DNA of 57,809 nucleotides, taken from contig JAFVHN010000020.1 of the NCBI GenBank assembly GCA_017474515.1, positions 1 to 57,809 of the forward strand, in the 5' to 3' direction. Origin of the DNA: Prevotella sp. GTDB lineage: Bacteria > Bacteroidota > Bacteroidia > Bacteroidales > Bacteroidaceae. The notes beneath the pieces were generated by a model. It made no database searches, was not told the DNA's origin, and saw only the letters and a program-made list of their open reading frames with translations. Positions 18,801-25,501 of this stretch are shown in pieces. Positions within the stretch are counted from its first letter, which is position 1. Each line of letters opens with the position of its first letter. The position numbers and the translations under genes were made by a program.

Positions 18801-20550
18801 GCCCAAGAACAAGCGCAGCTATGAGCGCGAAGTGACCCTGCGGCCCGACACCACCGTCACCGTTACGCACTCGAAGAAGAGCAAGCGCCTCATCGTGACG
18901 GCCAAGACCCCCGACGGAAAGCCCGTCAAGGTGAAATACAAGACGGTTGACCAGAACAGCATCCGTATATTAAATAAGGTGGACTCCGCCATGAAGCTCA
19001 AGGTGTCGGTGACGGCCAAGGAACCGCTCGATGAGAAGGCCTGGTACAAGACCGCCCAGGTGGTTGCCCGCGCGCTGATGATGATTCGCACCATCAACGT
19101 GTCGTACCGCGACCAGTATGCCATGTCGCTGCCGGGCTTCATGCCAACCATCGGCAACATGTTCGGCCAGAAGCGCGGCGACCTCCTCTCGCCCGGCCTC
19201 GACTTCGCCTTCGGCATGATTGACGACGACTACATCAACCGCGCCGCCGAGAACAATTGGCTGCTCCATAGCGAAGACGTGTCAACGCCTGCCGCCACCA
19301 ACGGCACGCAAGACCTCCAGCTTCGCATGACCCTGGAGCCGGTGCGCAACCTGAAAATCGACCTCAACGCCACGCGCACCGAGCAACGCGGCAAGCAGGT
19401 GCAATACATGTATAAGGGCATGCCCACCACCCAGAACGGCACGTTCACCATGACCACCACATCGCTCAAGAGCGCCTTCGACGGCATGGGCGATGCCTCC
19501 AACGGCTACTATTCCAAGACCTTTGAACGCTTCTGCCAGTCGCTCGACGGTTTCCAGAGCCGTGTGGAGGCGCAATATGCCGATGCCGCCTATCCCGCCA
19601 TGTCGCCGCTGGCCGGCGAAACGTTCAACCCCGCATACGGCGGCGTGAACAAGTACAGTGCCGACGTCATGGTGCCCGCCTTCCTCTCGGCATATACCGA
19701 CATTGGCGGCAACTCGCTCAACATCTTCCCGGCCCTGAAGAGCCTGCTGCCCAACTGGACATTGCGCTACAGCGGCCTGAGCCAGCTGCCCTGGTTCCGC
19801 GACCACTTCAAGAGCGTCAACATCAACCATAGCTACAAGAGCGTGTATGCCGTGGGAGCCTACACCTCCTACAGCACCTATCAGGAATTTATGAACGGGT
19901 TGGGCTTCATCACCGATGCCACCACGGGCAATCCCACGCCCAGCAGCATGTTCAACGTGTCAACGGTGAGCATCAACGAGGCCTTCTCGCCCCTGCTCGG
20001 CGTAGATGTCACGCTGCTCAACAACATGACGGCCAAGCTGGAATATAAGACCACGCGCGTGCTCACGCTCTCCATGACCAGCATTCAGCTGAACGAGGCA
20101 CTGAGCAAGGACTGGGTGATAGGCATGGGCTACAAAATCAACAACTTCAATTTCTTCGGCATGTCGGGCAACCACAGACGTGTGAAGCAACCGAAGGGCA
20201 AGGGCAACGGCGAAAGTGCCACCGAGGACAACGCCGGCAAGAGCGGCCGCGGCAACATGGGCAACACCGGCGGCAAGAGCACCGTGAACCACGACCTGAA
20301 CCTTCGCCTGGACCTCTCGTTGCGCAACCAGGCCTCCATCATCCGCGACATTGCCTCGATGACCAGCACGGCCAGCAGCGGAAACAAGGCGTTCAAGCTC
20401 TCGTTCATGGCCGACTATACCGTTTCGAAGCTCCTTACCATGAGCTTCTACTTCGACCGGCAGACCACCACGCCGCTGCTTTCCAGCAGCTCTTATCCCA
20501 CTACTACGCAGGACTTCGGCCTTAGCCTGAAGTTCTCGCTTACCAGGTGA
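12868..20550 (+). CDS. sprA: SprA/Sov, outer-membrane translocon of the type IX secretion system
   Basis: 2560 aa with a signal peptide (MKTWKQLLAATMVAAASIQVLA). Homologues form a single-chain giant beta-barrel that passes folded cargo with C-terminal sorting domains across the outer membrane. Family signatures include LKFGATMKNIDNP, FDEKINLSVNGKVGDKVNMNLNYN near residue 210, and the repeated YLDDFENT/NYVLPPGI segments. It is slightly longer than described SprA/Sov proteins; two low-complexity inserts contribute: a Lys/Gly/Asp-rich stretch at about 1908-1976 and a Gly/Lys/Asn stretch at about 2437-2470, each between strand-rich regions. Codon use is strongly C-ending. It lies downstream of ruvA with a 14-bp tandem repeat between and ends at the CCTAGG array. 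Very sure of family. Confidence 0.96.
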   Translation: MKTWKQLLAATMVAAASIQVLAWDFMPMLAPLAPPPAKDTVRVTAQPVVEDDEQIPDSLLHPRWKIQRTQPVVEGDLDRMATDLEMPQNIKQEVVYNDTLNAYIMGSKMGNYYLGTPFMWTAEEFGRWSERQMRNQFFRSKNSEIFQEQGKEKFSFTDMHFDLGPAEKIFGPGGVRIKTQGTAELKFGATMKNIDNPSLPIRNRKTTTMDFDEKINLSVNGKVGDKVNMNLNYNTDATFDFDSQNLKLKYDGKEDEIIKLVEGGNVSFPSNSSLVKGAAALFGIRTDLQFGKLKLQTVISQKKSSSKSVSTKGGAHTTAFEIDAADYEENRHFFLAQFFRDRYDAAMQTLPNVTTGITINRVEIWVTNKTSNTNNTRNIVALTDLGERKASNPIWQSTGIDVPANQANSEYQALVSTYAAARDVDQVNNTLDGIAGFVGGTDYEKLESARLLNASEYTLNSGLGYVSLKTALQTDQVLAVAYEYTSGGTVYQVGEFASDITDVNQCLFVKSLKNTSNNPQQGNWDLMMKNVYYLATNVEKDKFRLDVKYQSDTTGVYLSYLPEPLVKDQTLIKVLGADRLDNNMKAHPNGYFDYVEGYTVSNGRVFLPKAEPFGEHIFKYLTSKGISAETAEKYCFRELYDSTKTVAKQIAEKDKFQLTGQYRGTSARVIPLGAYNVPQGSVVVTAGGVTLNEGSDYSVDYSAGEVTILNQSILDANTPISASCESQSDYAQERKTMFGVNWAYDFSKNFQLSGTLQHLSEQALTTKVAMGNEPLNNTLWGVNLNWKKQSQWLTNMLDLLPGLHCTQPSQITFAGEFAQLLAGQAHGIQDNASYLDDFENTKNTIDVSQPTSWIISSVPTMFPEYQDKTTVSSSYNRALLAWYTIDPLFTRRSSSLTPSHIKSDLNQLSNWYVREIYVNELYPNRDQSSYSGATSTLPILNLAYYPNERGPYNLNTGLNTDGTLTQPQQKWGGMMRKLDTNDFEAANIEYLEFWMLDPFIYTREEGTASRHGGDFYINLGEMSEDVLRDGKKFYEDGMPVNGAESFTTTQWGKVPVQPAKNYAFATTSGSRELQDVGFNGLTDEEERNFGAYQQFLADIQGKVSQAVYDSIYADPANDDYHYFRGSDFDQVEASILRRYKRINMPQGNSPDNENSPESYSTAYKSTPDVEDINQDFTLNEYEKYFQYHVSIRPEDLEVGRNFIVDKRQTRRKLRNGNEEEATWYQFRIPIDDFEEKVGSINDFTSIRFMRLFLTGFENPIVLRFGSFDLVRGEWRVYEQNLSGGSQSGKLAVSAVNIEENNDKVPVNYVLPPGIRREQDPTQPQLVESNEQALDIVVTNLSTNEAKAVYKNTTIDMRQYKRLEMFVHANAMQQNVTNLQDNQLAVFIRLGSDYKSNYYEYEVPLKLTPPGNQYNRYSLADCRAVWPQENMIDIPLSVFTGLKKARNLAKAEGRASYTQVFSTYMDDKPNNKISIVGNPSLGEVKTMIIGVRNLSGELKSGEVWVNELRLKEYNNEGGWAAQGVLNMQLSDVGSINLNGRYTTEGFGGIEEGVSQRSTDNFGAYSATATIELGKFFPDKAKVNAPLYYSVTKEKSSPKYNPMDTDMELKDALDAAGSPHERDSLESIAVTKTTTTNFSLSNVRVGITTKRHPMPYDPGNFSFTYSHSHRHNSGETTVYENEDQWRGGMNYSYTPVYKTFEPFKKLLAKQKSKWFDILKRFGLNYLPQNITFNTEMTRIYSELQERDMESIDGTQLPLTFNEQFLWNREFSLRWDITRNLHLNFNSGTHAQIEEPYTPINKTLYPDEYTAWKDSIWSSIKRMGTPLDYNQHFTASYQLPLNLIPIFDWVNADASYNATYNWVRGTDLEDGTSLGNSISNNRTLNLNGTFNMEKLYNHIPFLKKTNERFSKSTKKPTSNVKTGIKGKSGQKGAKLDEDAGKKDDKDVKGNDKGDGKGGLGKLDDKGAANAKGGKSKDDQLLPKNKRSYEREVTLRPDTTVTVTHSKKSKRLIVTAKTPDGKPVKVKYKTVDQNSIRILNKVDSAMKLKVSVTAKEPLDEKAWYKTAQVVARALMMIRTINVSYRDQYAMSLPGFMPTIGNMFGQKRGDLLSPGLDFAFGMIDDDYINRAAENNWLLHSEDVSTPAATNGTQDLQLRMTLEPVRNLKIDLNATRTEQRGKQVQYMYKGMPTTQNGTFTMTTTSLKSAFDGMGDASNGYYSKTFERFCQSLDGFQSRVEAQYADAAYPAMSPLAGETFNPAYGGVNKYSADVMVPAFLSAYTDIGGNSLNIFPALKSLLPNWTLRYSGLSQLPWFRDHFKSVNINHSYKSVYAVGAYTSYSTYQEFMNGLGFITDATTGNPTPSSMFNVSTVSINEAFSPLLGVDVTLLNNMTAKLEYKTTRVLTLSMTSIQLNEALSKDWVIGMGYKINNFNFFGMSGNHRRVKQPKGKGNGESATEDNAGKSGRGNMGNTGGKSTVNHDLNLRLDLSLRNQASIIRDIASMTSTASSGNKAFKLSFMADYTVSKLLTMSFYFDRQTTTPLLSSSSYPTTTQDFGLSLKFSLTR

Positions 20551-20650
20551 TTATAGGTTTTTCCTAGGAAGTCCTAGGGTTCCCTAGGAAGTCCTAGGTA
20601 TTCCTAGGAGAGCCTAGGGTTTCCTAGAAAGTCCCAGGGCTTCCTATAAT
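20550..20650. repeat. CCTAGG tandem array, 10-bp period, between convergent genes
   Basis: Ten units start every 10 bp from 20552 to 20642; six inner ones contain intact CCTAGG. The ends are complementary: ATTATAGG (20550-20557) and CCTATAAT (20643-20650), so the whole 101 bp is an imperfect inverted repeat filling the gap between the sprA stop and the stop of the opposing gene. It probably acts as a shared terminator; that is inferred. Confidence 0.9.
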
Positions 20651-21387
20651 TACTCCCAATATTCCAGGGCTCTCACCTCGATTTCATAAGTATATTCTAT
20701 CGTTCCGGGGTCATCGTCGTCGGCCTCGCAACGAGAGAATGTCTTGGTGTGGATTTCGCGCTCGGTCCAGTTGCCTTGGCTGTCGGACTTGGTGTAGCGG
20801 TAGGTGATTTCATATTTGTAGAAATCGGCCTCGGCCTGCTCCTCCCTCACCATCCTTGCGGGCCACAACTTGTCGCCCTCGTAGTAGAGGGTGTCTTCCG
20901 ACAATGCCTCCCAGTACGACGTTGAAAGTGTAATCAGGCGGCCCTGGACATCATAGCCGAACGTGGAGTGCCACTGGGTGTAGTCCTCCTCGTCTTCCTG
21001 ACAGTCGTAGGTGGCCACGCGTCCGTTGGCGTCGCGCGTCATCTTGGCAAACTCGCTGTTGCCTTTCACGAAATTCCCCTTCTTGTCATACACATAGATG
21101 TTGTCCATCTGGTCGAGCGTGACACGCCCGTTCTCGTCGAAAGTGCACATCAGAATCGGATGGTCGCTCTTCTCGTCGCCCCTCACCAGCCCCGATTCCC
21201 CGGGCCAGGCTTCGAAGAGGGTGGAAGTAACGCTTTTCACCTTTCCCGAGAGTCCCCACGAGCGGGCGTCGATGGGATTATAACCCTTTGTCACCGCCTT
21301 CGGGGCCGGCGGATTGCCATTGGCGGCGCAAAAAGCGGGAATGAGCGCGGCCATCAGCATAGTCAGTAATTTGTTGTTCATAATCAT
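20650..21387 (-). CDS. Small secreted protein of unknown function
   Basis: 245 aa with a signal peptide ending about residue 22 (IPAFCAANG). ATG 21381 is an equally good start. After the leader there are short repeats resembling the YD/RHS style used in many Bacteroidales secreted proteins: CTFDENGRVT, YVYDKKGNFVK, RDANGRVATYD, GYDVQGRLITL, YRYTKSDSQGNW. The C-terminus is acidic. No enzymatic motif is seen. It converges on sprA and has its own promoter-like sequence, so it is probably a single-gene unit. Confidence 0.75.
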   Translation of the reverse strand: MIMNNKLLTMLMAALIPAFCAANGNPPAPKAVTKGYNPIDARSWGLSGKVKSVTSTLFEAWPGESGLVRGDEKSDHPILMCTFDENGRVTLDQMDNIYVYDKKGNFVKGNSEFAKMTRDANGRVATYDCQEDEEDYTQWHSTFGYDVQGRLITLSTSYWEALSEDTLYYEGDKLWPARMVREEQAEADFYKYEITYRYTKSDSQGNWTEREIHTKTFSRCEADDDDPGTIEYTYEIEVRALEYWE

Positions 21388-21406
21388 ATAGGTTTGTTTT
21401 CAAGTG

Positions 21407-21414
21407 CAAATATA
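21407..21414 (-). promoter_or_regulatory. -7 element for the secreted protein gene
   Basis: Minus strand TATATTTG matches TAnnTTTG, 20 bp before the ATG at 21387. The -33 element is weak (CTTG, 17 bp upstream). Confidence 0.55.
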
Positions 21415-21529
21415 TGAAAAAAAGATGAATGCAAGGCCTTTGGCTCTCCTTTTTTTTCGTTTTGTACAAAAAAAGGCATGAAGGGCCGCGCCATATTGAA
21501 CCCTGCTTACAGTTTTTCACCTCCTGAAA

Positions 21530-21745
21530 ATCAGTAAAAATAATTTACAAAACCAGCCATTTCAGCGCACGTCCCGTAAATCGCTGAATTTCAGCGATTT
21601 GAAAATCGCGCCAAGTTTGACCGCAAATTGAGGGGAGAAATCTTCAAGTTTTCTCCTCTCAATCTTCAAAATCTCTCCTCGAAATTTGCGGTCAAACTCC
21701 AAGAGGGGTGCTTTTGGTTATGAAAAATTTTTACATTTTCATCCG
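21530..21745. repeat. Dispersed palindromic element, copy 2, inverted (83-bp core at 21615-21697)
   Basis: Same terminal 15-mers as copy 1 and the same core length of 83 bp. The inner words here are ATCTTCAA (twice). The flanks match the flanks of copy 3 only in reverse complement (for example TTATGAAAAATTTTTACA on the right), so the whole roughly 200-bp unit is inverted relative to copies 1 and 3. It sits between divergent genes. Confidence 0.8.
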
Positions 21746-21814
21746 CTTCCAATGTCTCAAAAAGCCCCAAAAGACATAAAATGCAGAAAAATTGAAAATT
21801 TTATGCTTAAAAAT

Positions 21815-21845
21815 TTTGCGGATTGAAAGAAAACTCCTACTTTTG
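21815..21845 (+). promoter_or_regulatory. Promoter of the trp operon
   Basis: TTTG (21815-21818), 19 bp, TACTTTTG (21838-21845): an exact fit to the Bacteroidota consensus. Transcription should start near 21850, giving a leader of about 250 nt before trpB. Confidence 0.8.
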
Positions 21846-21948
21846 CACCCGATTTAAAACACTCAAAGGCCGTGCAGCCGCCTGTGCCCCGGAAAAAGGA
21901 GCCCAAAGCCCTTCAGCGCAAGCCCTGCACCCCGTAAAATCCAGAGAT

Positions 21949-22005
21949 ATGACAATGACAGCAAACTTTTGGTGGTGGCAGCGCTCAAGATTCCAACAAT
22001 CGTGA
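21949..22005 (+). CDS. trpL: trp operon leader peptide (Trp-Trp-Trp)
   Basis: An 18-codon frame encodes MTMTANFWWWQRSRFQQS, with three consecutive TGG codons at 21970-21978. Trp is the rarest amino acid, so a WWW run in a short frame between the trp promoter and a terminator hairpin fits a leader peptide whose translation senses charged tRNA-Trp. A second in-frame ATG at 21955 is possible. The longer frame beginning at 21823 starts before the predicted transcript start and is not used. Together with the hairpin at 22047-22084 it forms a candidate attenuator. The antiterminator pairing was not clear by eye. Confidence 0.8.
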   Translation: MTMTANFWWWQRSRFQQS

Positions 22006-22046
22006 GGAGACAGCCCATGCCTGAAAGTTTTGCTTCAGAAATAACG

Positions 22047-22084
22047 AGAGGCCCGTCGTACTTGCGACGGGCCTCTAACTTTTA
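22047..22084 (+). terminator. trp attenuator terminator hairpin
   Basis: AGAGGCCCGTCG (22047-22058) and CGACGGGCCTCT (22065-22076) form a perfect 12-bp GC-rich stem with a TACTTG loop, followed by AACTTTTAAT. It ends 15 bp before trpB ATG, and about 42 nt separates it from the leader stop codon. An intrinsic terminator in this position only makes sense if it is conditional. Confidence 0.85.
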
Positions 22085-22098
22085 ATACCCATAGCGAC

Positions 22099-23313
22099 AT
22101 GAAAAAAAATTACGATGTTGACGAAAAAGGCTTCTACGGCGAATTTGGCGGCACCTACGTGCCCGAAATCCTCTACCGTTGCGTCCATGAGTTGCAAGAT
22201 GCCTACCTGCCGATTATTGAGTCGGAGGCGTTCAAGCAGGAGTATCACCAGCTGCTGAAAGACTACGTCGGCCGCCCCTCGCCCCTCTACCATGCCAGGC
22301 GCATGAGCGAGCGCTACGGTTGCCGCCTCTACCTGAAGCGCGAGGACCTCAACCACACCGGTGCCCACAAAATCAACAACACCATCGGCCAGATATTGCT
22401 GGCCCGGCAGATGGGCAAGACGCGCATCATTGCCGAGACCGGAGCCGGCCAGCACGGCGTGGCCACCGCCACCGTGTGCGCCCTGATGGGCATGCGTTGC
22501 GAGGTGTTCATGGGCGCCACCGACGTGGAGCGCCAGCACACCAACGTGGAGCGCATGAAGATGCTGGGTGCCGAGGTGCACCCCGTGACCACGGGAAACA
22601 TGACGCTTAGCGATGCCTGCTCGGCCGCCATCCGCGACTGGTGCTGCCATCCCGCCGACACCTACTACCTGGTGGGCTCGACCATGGGGCCGCATCCCTA
22701 TCCCGACCTGGTGGCACGCCTCCAGAGCGTCATCTCAGAGGAAATAAAATGGCAGGTGGAGGAGCAGACCGGGCGCAACCATCCCGACTACCTCATCGCC
22801 TGCATCGGCGGAGGCAGCAACGCCGCCGGAACCATCTACCACTACGCCGACGACGAGCGCGTGAAGATTGTGCTTGCCGAGGCCGGCGGGCAGGGCTGGC
22901 AAACCAGCCGCACCGCCGCCACGTTGCACCGCGGCTCGGTGGGCATCCTGCACGGCGCCAAGATGCTGGTGATGCAAGACGACGACGGGCAGATAGAAGA
23001 GGCCTTCACCATCAGCGCCGGACTCGACTACCCGGGCGTGGGGCCCATGCACTGCCACATGGCGCAGGCCGGCCGCACCACGGTGCTCGCCATCAACGAC
23101 GACGAGGCCATCAGGGCTGGCTACGAGCTGACAAAGCTTGAGGGCATCATTCCCGCCATAGAGTCGGCACATGCCCTGGCCGTGCTCAGCAAGCTCACTT
23201 TCAAGCCCGACGACGTGGTGGTGCTCACCATCAGCGGCAGGGGCGACAAAGATGTTGAGACCTACCTGAAAATGAAGCACCTGGCCGACGCGCCCGCCAT
23301 GAACCCTGATTGA
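22099..23313 (+). CDS. trpB: Tryptophan synthase beta subunit
   Basis: PLP enzyme joining indole and serine to tryptophan; partner of TrpA. 404 aa, of the standard TrpB1 type. The PLP lysine lies in LNHTGAHKINNT (near residue 92); the phosphate-binding glycine loop is CIGGGSNAAG, and AETGAGQHGVATA is present. It is the first structural gene, placed apart from trpA at the far end of the operon; B-E-G-D-C-F-A is the usual Bacteroidota order. Two small GC-rich hairpins lie in the 88-bp gap after it. Confidence 0.97.
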   Translation: MKKNYDVDEKGFYGEFGGTYVPEILYRCVHELQDAYLPIIESEAFKQEYHQLLKDYVGRPSPLYHARRMSERYGCRLYLKREDLNHTGAHKINNTIGQILLARQMGKTRIIAETGAGQHGVATATVCALMGMRCEVFMGATDVERQHTNVERMKMLGAEVHPVTTGNMTLSDACSAAIRDWCCHPADTYYLVGSTMGPHPYPDLVARLQSVISEEIKWQVEEQTGRNHPDYLIACIGGGSNAAGTIYHYADDERVKIVLAEAGGQGWQTSRTAATLHRGSVGILHGAKMLVMQDDDGQIEEAFTISAGLDYPGVGPMHCHMAQAGRTTVLAINDDEAIRAGYELTKLEGIIPAIESAHALAVLSKLTFKPDDVVVLTISGRGDKDVETYLKMKHLADAPAMNPD

Positions 23314-23316
23314 AGA

Positions 23317-23359
23317 AACGGCCCGCCGGCCGTTCCGTACACCGCGTTATCAACGCGGT
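23317..23359 (+). other. Tandem mRNA hairpins between trpB and trpE
   Basis: AACGGCC/GGCCGTT (23317-23334, loop CGCC) and ACCGCGTT/AACGCGGT (23341-23359, loop ATC) are perfect stems with no T-run after either. Such hairpins can stabilise or process mRNA, so trpB and trpEGDCFA levels may differ; not shown. Confidence 0.55.
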
Positions 23360-23401
23360 CCCACCCATCCCCATTCATCCCTTCAACCCCCATCCCCCAC
23401 A

Positions 23402-24802
23402 ATGAAAAAATATATCACTTCCACCCGCACCATCCTTGCCGACCTCTACACGCCGGTGGGTGTCTATATGCGGCTTCGCGACCTCCATGCCCTCAGTGCC
23501 CTCATGGAGAGCAGCGACTACCACGCCCCCGGGCACGCACGTTCGTTCATCGGCATCCACCCCCTGGCCAGCGTGGCCATCGGTCACGGCACCGCCACCG
23601 TTACGTTGCCCGACGGCACCATTGTGAAACACCAGATGGACCGCACCTACACCGCCGACAAGGCCATTGCCGAGCTCACCTCGCGCGTGGCGGTGAGCGG
23701 CGACGGCGCCGACGTCTGCGGGCTCTTCGGCTATACGGCCTTCAACGCCGTGAGGTATTTCGAGGGCATCGACGTGAAAGACGAGACGCAGGAAGTGGGC
23801 GACGCGCCCGACCTGATGTATGTGATGTACAAGGTCGTCATCGTGTTCGACCACCACAACAACCGCCTGAAAATAGTGGCCCTTGGCGAAACGCGCGAGG
23901 AGGCCGAAGGCGAAGTGGCCGACATCATGCGCGCACTGGGCAAGGCCGCCGTAACCGTCTATGGCTTCAAGGCCGTAGGCGATGTGCGAAGCACCTTGAC
24001 CGACGACGAGCACCGCGCCAACATCCGCCGCGGCATTGCCCACTGCCTGAGGGGCGACGTGTTCCAAATTGTGCTCAGCCGCCGCTTCATCCAGAACTAC
24101 GAGGGCGACGACTTCCGCCTCTACCGCGCCCTGCGCAGCATCAATCCCTCGCCCTATCTTTTCTACTTCGACTTCGGCGCCTTCCGCATCTTCGGCTCGT
24201 CGCCCGAGACCCATTGCCGCATTGAGGGCCGCCGCGCGTCCATCGACCCCATTGCCGGCACGGCGCGGCGCACGGGCAACGACGACGCCGACCGCCAGGC
24301 GGCAGAGCGGCTGCTGGCCGACCCGAAGGAAAATGCCGAGCACGTCATGCTGGTGGACCTGGCCAGAAACGACCTCTCGCGCAACTGCCACGACGTGGGC
24401 CTCGACTTCTTCAAGGAGTTGCAGGCCTATAGCCACGTCGTTCACTTAGTGAGCCGGGTGAGCGGAACGCTCGACGACGGCGCCGACCCGGTGAAGGCGT
24501 TCATCGACACCTTCCCCGCCGGAACGCTCTCGGGAGCGCCGAAAGTGCGCGCCATGCAGCTCATTTCGCAATACGAACCCCATAGCCGCGGAGCCTACGG
24601 CGGTTGCATTGGCATCATCGGCCTCGACGGCTCGCTCAACCAGGCCATCACCATCCGCTCGTTCGTGGCACGCAACGGCGAACTGTGGTTCCAGGCCGGC
24701 GGCGGCATCGTGGCCAAGAGCAACGTGGAAAACGAGATGCAGGAGGTGAGCAACAAGCTCGGAGCACTGCGCCGCGCCATTCAGGCCGCCGAGGAGATGT
24801 AG
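23402..24802 (+). CDS. trpE: Anthranilate synthase component I
   Basis: Converts chorismate to anthranilate with ammonia supplied by TrpG. 466 aa, typical. The N-terminal Trp-binding motif (LxES type) is seen as ALMESSDY near residue 35, so feedback inhibition by tryptophan is expected. The chorismate-binding domain shows FQIVLSRRF, FGSSPETH, DPIAGTARR, DLARNDLSRNC, PAGTLSGAPKVRAM and GCIGIIGLDG. The gene after it is trpG, 36 bp downstream. Confidence 0.97.
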   Translation: MKKYITSTRTILADLYTPVGVYMRLRDLHALSALMESSDYHAPGHARSFIGIHPLASVAIGHGTATVTLPDGTIVKHQMDRTYTADKAIAELTSRVAVSGDGADVCGLFGYTAFNAVRYFEGIDVKDETQEVGDAPDLMYVMYKVVIVFDHHNNRLKIVALGETREEAEGEVADIMRALGKAAVTVYGFKAVGDVRSTLTDDEHRANIRRGIAHCLRGDVFQIVLSRRFIQNYEGDDFRLYRALRSINPSPYLFYFDFGAFRIFGSSPETHCRIEGRRASIDPIAGTARRTGNDDADRQAAERLLADPKENAEHVMLVDLARNDLSRNCHDVGLDFFKELQAYSHVVHLVSRVSGTLDDGADPVKAFIDTFPAGTLSGAPKVRAMQLISQYEPHSRGAYGGCIGIIGLDGSLNQAITIRSFVARNGELWFQAGGGIVAKSNVENEMQEVSNKLGALRRAIQAAEEM

Positions 24803-24838
24803 CATCAACCAGAAGTTTTTTCCAAGAAAAGAAGCAAA

Positions 24839-25414
24839 ATGAAAACGGTCATCATTGATAATTACGACTCGTTCACCTACAATCTGAGTCATGTAGTGAA
24901 GGAACTGGGCGCCGAGGTGACGGTGCTGCGCAACGACCAGTTCGACATGGCGGCGCTGGCCGCCTTCGACAACATCATCCTCTCGCCGGGGCCGGGCATC
25001 CCCTCGGAAGCGGGCCTCATGCCGCTGGTCATCAAGGAATATGCCGAAAGGAAGCCCATTCTCGGCGTGTGCCTGGGGCACCAGGCCATCGGCGAGGCCT
25101 TCGGTGCCACGCTCGAAAACCTCGACGAGGTGTTCCACGGCGTGGCCACGCCCTGCCACATCCTTCGCGGAGCCATCTTCCAGGGCCTGCCCAACGACAT
25201 CACCGTGGGGCGATATCACTCGTGGGTGGTGTCGAAAAAGGACTTCCCAAAGTGTCTGGAAATCACCGCCGAAAGCGACGAAGGGCTGATTATGGCGTTG
25301 CAACACCGCCGGCTGCCCGTCTATGGCATTCAGTTCCACCCCGAATCGGTGCTCACACCCCAGGGGAAAACCATTATCGCCAACTTCCTCAACCTGGGCG
25401 GAAAACATAACTGA
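24839..25414 (+). CDS. trpG: Anthranilate synthase glutaminase component II
   Basis: Class I glutamine amidotransferase, 191 aa, releasing ammonia for TrpE. Nucleophile Cys lies in GVCLGHQAIGEAFG (near residue 78), the oxyanion loop is SPGPGIPSEAG, and the His-x-Glu pair is FHPESVLTPQG. It is a separate protein rather than fused to TrpD as in enteric bacteria, and an 87-bp gap separates it from trpD. A dual role with p-aminobenzoate synthase (PabA) is possible, since such amidotransferases are sometimes shared; the operon position favours TrpG. Confidence 0.95.
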   Translation: MKTVIIDNYDSFTYNLSHVVKELGAEVTVLRNDQFDMAALAAFDNIILSPGPGIPSEAGLMPLVIKEYAERKPILGVCLGHQAIGEAFGATLENLDEVFHGVATPCHILRGAIFQGLPNDITVGRYHSWVVSKKDFPKCLEITAESDEGLIMALQHRRLPVYGIQFHPESVLTPQGKTIIANFLNLGGKHN

Positions 25415-25501
25415 ACGCCGCGTTCGGAGTGATTATCGCAATCCCCGAACACCTTTACTCACGAATTACATAGAAGTAGAATAAAAACAATATACAAGAA
25501 A

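Noticed and set aside
21823-22005. 60-codon peptide as a longer trp leader
   Set aside because: It begins upstream of the predicted transcription start at about 21850, so only its last 18 codons can be translated from this mRNA.
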